From positions 1-64,000 of the forward strand of contig ONOL01000007.1 in the NCBI GenBank assembly GCA_900319465.1: 64,000 nucleotides of DNA, read 5' to 3'. Below, piece after piece: positions 61,095 to 64,000 of this stretch. Both the position numbers and the translations under genes were made by a program. The notes beneath the pieces were generated by a model that was not told where the DNA came from, did no database searches, and saw only the letters and a program-made list of their open reading frames with translations. The stretch's first letter is position 1. Every line of letters begins with the position of its first letter. Source of the DNA: an uncultured Eubacteriales bacterium. GTDB taxonomy: Bacteria; Bacillota; Clostridia; Oscillospirales; Oscillospiraceae.

Positions 61095-61889
61095 TCAATC
61101 GAGATACAGGTTCGTCCTCAGAGGCTTGCGGGCCTTCAAAAGCCAGTAGGGAGCGGAGCTTTTGATGGATTCAAAGAAATCGCGGTCGACCTGAAAGCTC
61201 CACAGCGGCGAATTTTCCGCATAGCCCGACACGTTTACCGCCTCATCCGGCGCAAAGACTGCGTCCATCGTGATGTGTACGTGCGAATGATCGGCGGAGA
61301 CGGTTTGACGCGCCAGACGGAAGACGAAGGTCCCGTCCTCGCGCGTGCCGCACGCGAAGCAGAAGGGACCGCCCAGCCCGTTTTGCAGGGGGAGCCGGCC
61401 CATCTCCGCAAACACGTCGACGAGTCCGGAGAGCGTCATGGTATCCTCGATGCGCTCCTTCAGGTATCGCAGGGCGTCGTTCTCATCGGAAAGCGCCGTG
61501 TGCGCCGCGCCTTCCCTCCTGCCCAGCCTGAACAGCAGGCGCAGGCAGACCAATCCGACGACGCCGGCGAGGATGACGAGCAAAAACCGGTTTTCGGGAA
61601 GCTCCGTACCGCAGACCATGGCCAGGCACAGGGTCCCGATGCCGATAACGGCTCCGGCGGCAAGCAGCAGCGGTGCGCATTTCCTTTTCCCGCTTCTCCC
61701 GCGAATGAGAACCGCGATGTAAAGCAGAAAGCCGGAGAGGAGCAACACCGCGATCACCTGCCTGACCGCCAGGGAGACGGGGCTTTCCGGGTGGAAATAT
61801 TTTGAAAGGAGGACGGAGAGGCCAAACAGGAGGGTAAGCGCCGCTTCGATCAGGGTGAGCAGCGCCCGGTTTTTCTGCTTTTTGTCCAT
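61095..61889 (-). CDS. Membrane protein, unrecognised
   Basis: About 264 residues with four hydrophobic segments (about 10-30, 42-65, 75-95, 105-125), then a soluble C-terminal domain of about 130 residues with beta-rich FCFACGTREDGTFVFRLARQTV and VHITMDAVFAP. No known family. The ATG 61889 follows GGAGG by 7 nt; an upstream in-frame ATG overlaps the neighbour. It begins about 30 bp after the LRR lipoprotein gene in the same direction. Confidence 0.72.
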   Translation of the reverse strand: MDKKQKNRALLTLIEAALTLLFGLSVLLSKYFHPESPVSLAVRQVIAVLLLSGFLLYIAVLIRGRSGKRKCAPLLLAAGAVIGIGTLCLAMVCGTELPENRFLLVILAGVVGLVCLRLLFRLGRREGAAHTALSDENDALRYLKERIEDTMTLSGLVDVFAEMGRLPLQNGLGGPFCFACGTREDGTFVFRLARQTVSADHSHVHITMDAVFAPDEAVNVSGYAENSPLWSFQVDRDFFESIKSSAPYWLLKARKPLRTNLYLD

Positions 61890-61918
61890 GGGATCGCCTC
61901 CTTCCGCGACCGCGCCGT

Positions 61919-63094
61919 TCAATCCTCGGCCACGAAGTAAGTAATGGGATAGATCTTGCCGCTGAAGTTGAAGTCCACGTCGTTGTAGTACTCGTAGCGG
62001 ACGACGCTGGGCCAGTTGGAAAAGGTCGTGCGGATCATATGGTTGCGGGTCGTCGAGCGCCAGCCGCTGCCGGTGGATTCAATGTCGCCGTCCCAGAGTA
62101 CCATGTGCACGTCGGGCCGCTTCTCTTTCCAGGAATTGTAATAGTCGGTGTCGAGCCCCGTGTACTTGACCAGCAGGAACTCCAGCTCCGGCATATTGTC
62201 CAAAAACTCCAGCGAGTCGAGGTTGCGGCAGTAGCAGAGGTTCAGATCCTTCATCTTGGGCATCTCGTTGAGGAAGCTGAAATCCTCGAGCCGCCGGTTG
62301 AGGAAGAGCTCCAGGAAGATGAGGTTGTGGAGGTTTGCCAGCGGAGCGGCGTTGGTCATGGCGTCGTCCGCGAGGATCAGCACCTGCAGGTCCGTGAGTT
62401 GGCCGATCAGCTCCAGAGAGCTGTCGGTCAGGTAGTTGTGCCCCAGGTCCAGCGCCTTGAGGTGCTTGCAGTATTTGAGGATCGGGTAGTAGAAGGCGTC
62501 GCCGTAGGGGACGCAGTCCAGCGGCTGCAGGGAGGAGTAGACGAGGATGTCCGTGCGCACCGGCATCCCCCAGAAGTTGAGCGTGCACAGCCAGAACACG
62601 TCCGGCCGGAGCTCCGACAGGCGGTCCAGATCCTCGATCTTCGGCTTGGCCTCCATCAGGTCTACGTCCGTGAGCGCGGGAAGATAGCGCAGCGCGTCCT
62701 CCAGACCCGTGAGCTCGGTGGCGGTAAGCTGCGTGGCGTCGCTGGGATAGCGCACGCCTTCAAACTCGTACTCCCAGCGCACGTCGCAATCCGGCAGCAG
62801 CTCGCGCAGCTTCAGCAGCGCGTCGTACTCAGTGCTCGCCGTCGCGTCGACGACCCGGAGGGAAGGGATCTCCGCCAGCGCCAGGATCTCCTCGGCGCTC
62901 TCGTCGGTGACCGTCCATTCGGTGGGAGGCGGCGTGGGCTCCGGGGTCGGTTCCGGCGTGGGTTCGGGGCTGGGCTCCGGCGCCGTCTCGGCGGCGGTCT
63001 CCGCCGGCCGCGCGGGAAGCGCGGCGTCCTTCGCGCCGCAGGCGCACAGGACTGCCAGCAGCAGACAGCTCAACAGCAGAAGAACTTTTTTCAT
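61919..63094 (-). CDS. Leucine-rich-repeat lipoprotein
   Basis: A 391-residue secreted lipoprotein. The signal peptide KKVLLLLSCLLLAVLCAC has a lipobox ending at Cys19. A Pro-Glu-Thr linker (PEPTPEPTPEPTP) is next, then a central set of LRRs (LKALDLGHNYLTDSSLELIGQLTDLQVLIL spans about 200-230). The last 70 residues include WDGDIESTGSGWRSTTRNHM and are conserved-looking but unassigned. A surface-exposed binding protein is likely. Its repeats resemble the TPR/LRR protein at 46988. Confidence 0.82.
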   Translation of the reverse strand: MKKVLLLLSCLLLAVLCACGAKDAALPARPAETAAETAPEPSPEPTPEPTPEPTPPPTEWTVTDESAEEILALAEIPSLRVVDATASTEYDALLKLRELLPDCDVRWEYEFEGVRYPSDATQLTATELTGLEDALRYLPALTDVDLMEAKPKIEDLDRLSELRPDVFWLCTLNFWGMPVRTDILVYSSLQPLDCVPYGDAFYYPILKYCKHLKALDLGHNYLTDSSLELIGQLTDLQVLILADDAMTNAAPLANLHNLIFLELFLNRRLEDFSFLNEMPKMKDLNLCYCRNLDSLEFLDNMPELEFLLVKYTGLDTDYYNSWKEKRPDVHMVLWDGDIESTGSGWRSTTRNHMIRTTFSNWPSVVRYEYYNDVDFNFSGKIYPITYFVAED

Positions 63095-63205
63095 GGTTTT
63101 CTCCCTCGGTCTGTTTCATGATTTGGATCCATCCCGGCCCGGCCTCCGGCAGCGCGGGGCAGGGGCCTCGCGGCGGAAGGCCGAACGCGGTCTCCGCCTG
63201 TAAAA

Positions 63206-63229
63206 ATGCGCAGGGAAAACCCTGCGCAT
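63206..63229 (-). terminator. Terminator after the DUF975 gene
   Basis: 10-bp stem ATGCGCAGGG/CCCTGCGCAT with a 4-nt loop, followed leftward by TTTTTACAGG. Confidence 0.8.
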
Positions 63230-63255
63230 GGTGGCTTTTCCGCAGTGCCCCGGAC

Positions 63256-63996
63256 TTATTCCGCCCAGGAGTCCGCAGGCTCCTCGGCGGGAACATGGTA
63301 ACCGCTGATCTTTTCGTAGTACTGCAGGAAGGTCAGGCTGCGGTAGGGGGTGACCCATACCGACAGGATCCATCCGAGGATGGGAATCGAGCAGAGGAGC
63401 ACCCAGCCGAGGAAGGTCAGATCCAGCACGAAAAGCGTGCCCTTCCAGCCCGTGGTCAGCCGCTTGGACTCGTTGATGCACTCCATGATGCCGTAGTCGG
63501 GGTGGTTGATGAGCACGTAGAAGGACATGCTGTAACGGTAGGCCGCGATAATGCCGGGGATAATCAGCAGCAGGGACCAGAGGAAAACGAACACGCCGAT
63601 GACGAGCGCCAGCAGCAGCGCTTTCCACCAGAGGCCGAAGCCGTCCAGCAGGTTGCCGAGATCGGGGGCGGTACCGCGCAGGGTATTGAGCAGGAAGATC
63701 GTTAAGCCGAGGCTGACGAGGAGGAGCACGCAGCGGAGCAGGATGTTGACAAGCTGCGCGCCGGAAGAGGGCGCGATAGAGCCCAGAAGGGAAAGGGCGC
63801 TTTCGAAGTCTCCGTTGTTCATGTACTGGAGGTAGAGCATCAGATCGTCCCTGGATATACCGACGATGCGGTTGGAGAGCAGGGAGATCACTGTGGACAG
63901 CGCAATGAAGATAACGCTTGCGTAGAGGACCCTGGGGTTGGAGGTTCTGATCAGTTCTTTTGCATGGGCTTTGACAGCGTAGCGATCGATTTCCAT
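63256..63996 (-). CDS. DUF975 family membrane protein
   Basis: A 246-residue protein with about five hydrophobic segments. The DUF975 hallmarks are present: YSMSFYVLINHPDYGIMECINESKRLTTGWK and ILGWILSVWVTPYRSLTFLQYY span about residues 150-225. Function unknown. Its start is 4 bp from the window edge, so the RBS and promoter lie outside and a different start further out cannot be excluded. Confidence 0.85.
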   Translation of the reverse strand: MEIDRYAVKAHAKELIRTSNPRVLYASVIFIALSTVISLLSNRIVGISRDDLMLYLQYMNNGDFESALSLLGSIAPSSGAQLVNILLRCVLLLVSLGLTIFLLNTLRGTAPDLGNLLDGFGLWWKALLLALVIGVFVFLWSLLLIIPGIIAAYRYSMSFYVLINHPDYGIMECINESKRLTTGWKGTLFVLDLTFLGWVLLCSIPILGWILSVWVTPYRSLTFLQYYEKISGYHVPAEEPADSWAE

Positions 63997-64000
63997 ACGT

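Overview
The window is GC-rich DNA from a low-copy bacterial chromosome. It suggests a member of the Clostridia, most likely a gut Oscillospiraceae (Oscillibacter/Dysosmobacter/Lawsonibacter-like). The reasons are a sporulation-type YtvI homologue, the paired GlgC/GlgD glycogen genes, an ECF transporter module, an SPxTG-anchored vWA surface protein, DUF1858/DUF975/DUF937/DUF4037 proteins and strong GGAGG ribosome sites. The taxon is inferred from gene content only. Almost every gene is chromosomal housekeeping or lineage-typical; only the left edge looks mobile.

Layout. 1-2000: the end of an integrated element (tyrosine recombinase cut by the window edge) beside tRNA-Ser(CGA), with two degenerate tRNA-Ser 5' halves between that tRNA and its probable promoter. 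2-5.4 kb: a ribbon-helix-helix protein followed by clpB. 5.7-12 kb: a DUF255 thioredoxin-like protein, a TPR/DUF4037/MBL-fold operon, and an aminotransferase/thioesterase pair. 12-16.5 kb: XRE membrane regulator, DegV, GntR regulator, DUF1858 protein, RlmI-type methyltransferase. 16.6-22.2 kb: ECF transporter T and fused A components without an S component, a membrane-anchored parvulin, a 20-codon ORF and prfB. 22.4-30.2 kb: prs, pth, the glycogen block glgC-glgD-glgP and a pseudouridine-kinase-like gene. 30.4-35.7 kb: a leftward four-gene surface-glycan operon (GT2, flippase, ATP-grasp/HAD fusion, MFS/spermidine-synthase fusion). 35.8-43.3 kb: DUF1294, phosphoesterase, phosphatase-GNAT fusion, a PurN-like protein lacking catalytic residues, aspartokinase, YtvI, an OhrR-type regulator and two membrane proteins. 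43.4-58.5 kb: proS, SPFH protein, TPR/LRR protein, vWA adhesin, hpf, GH2 enzyme plus anchored esterase, and a DUF937/HTH-H1-like/PLC-like trio. 58.5-64 kb: a heavy-metal efflux operon with its ArsR-type regulator and operator, then membrane/LRR proteins and a DUF975 protein cut close to the right edge.

How it works together. ADP-glucose synthesis (GlgC/GlgD) and glycogen breakdown (GlgP) are consecutive. The EPS operon has one recognisable promoter and 8-bp overlaps. The metal operon is a self-contained sensor-chaperone-pump unit. Many sigma-A type promoters with exact 17-bp spacers and many hairpin terminators can be read directly and are listed.

Most worth a second look: the tRNA-Ser half-gene array, the PurN homologue missing all three catalytic residues, face-to-face promoters sharing a palindrome at 38.4 kb, the glycan operon with unusual fusions, and the DUF937/HTH-H1-like gene cluster. 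No CRISPR array or recognised defence system is present.
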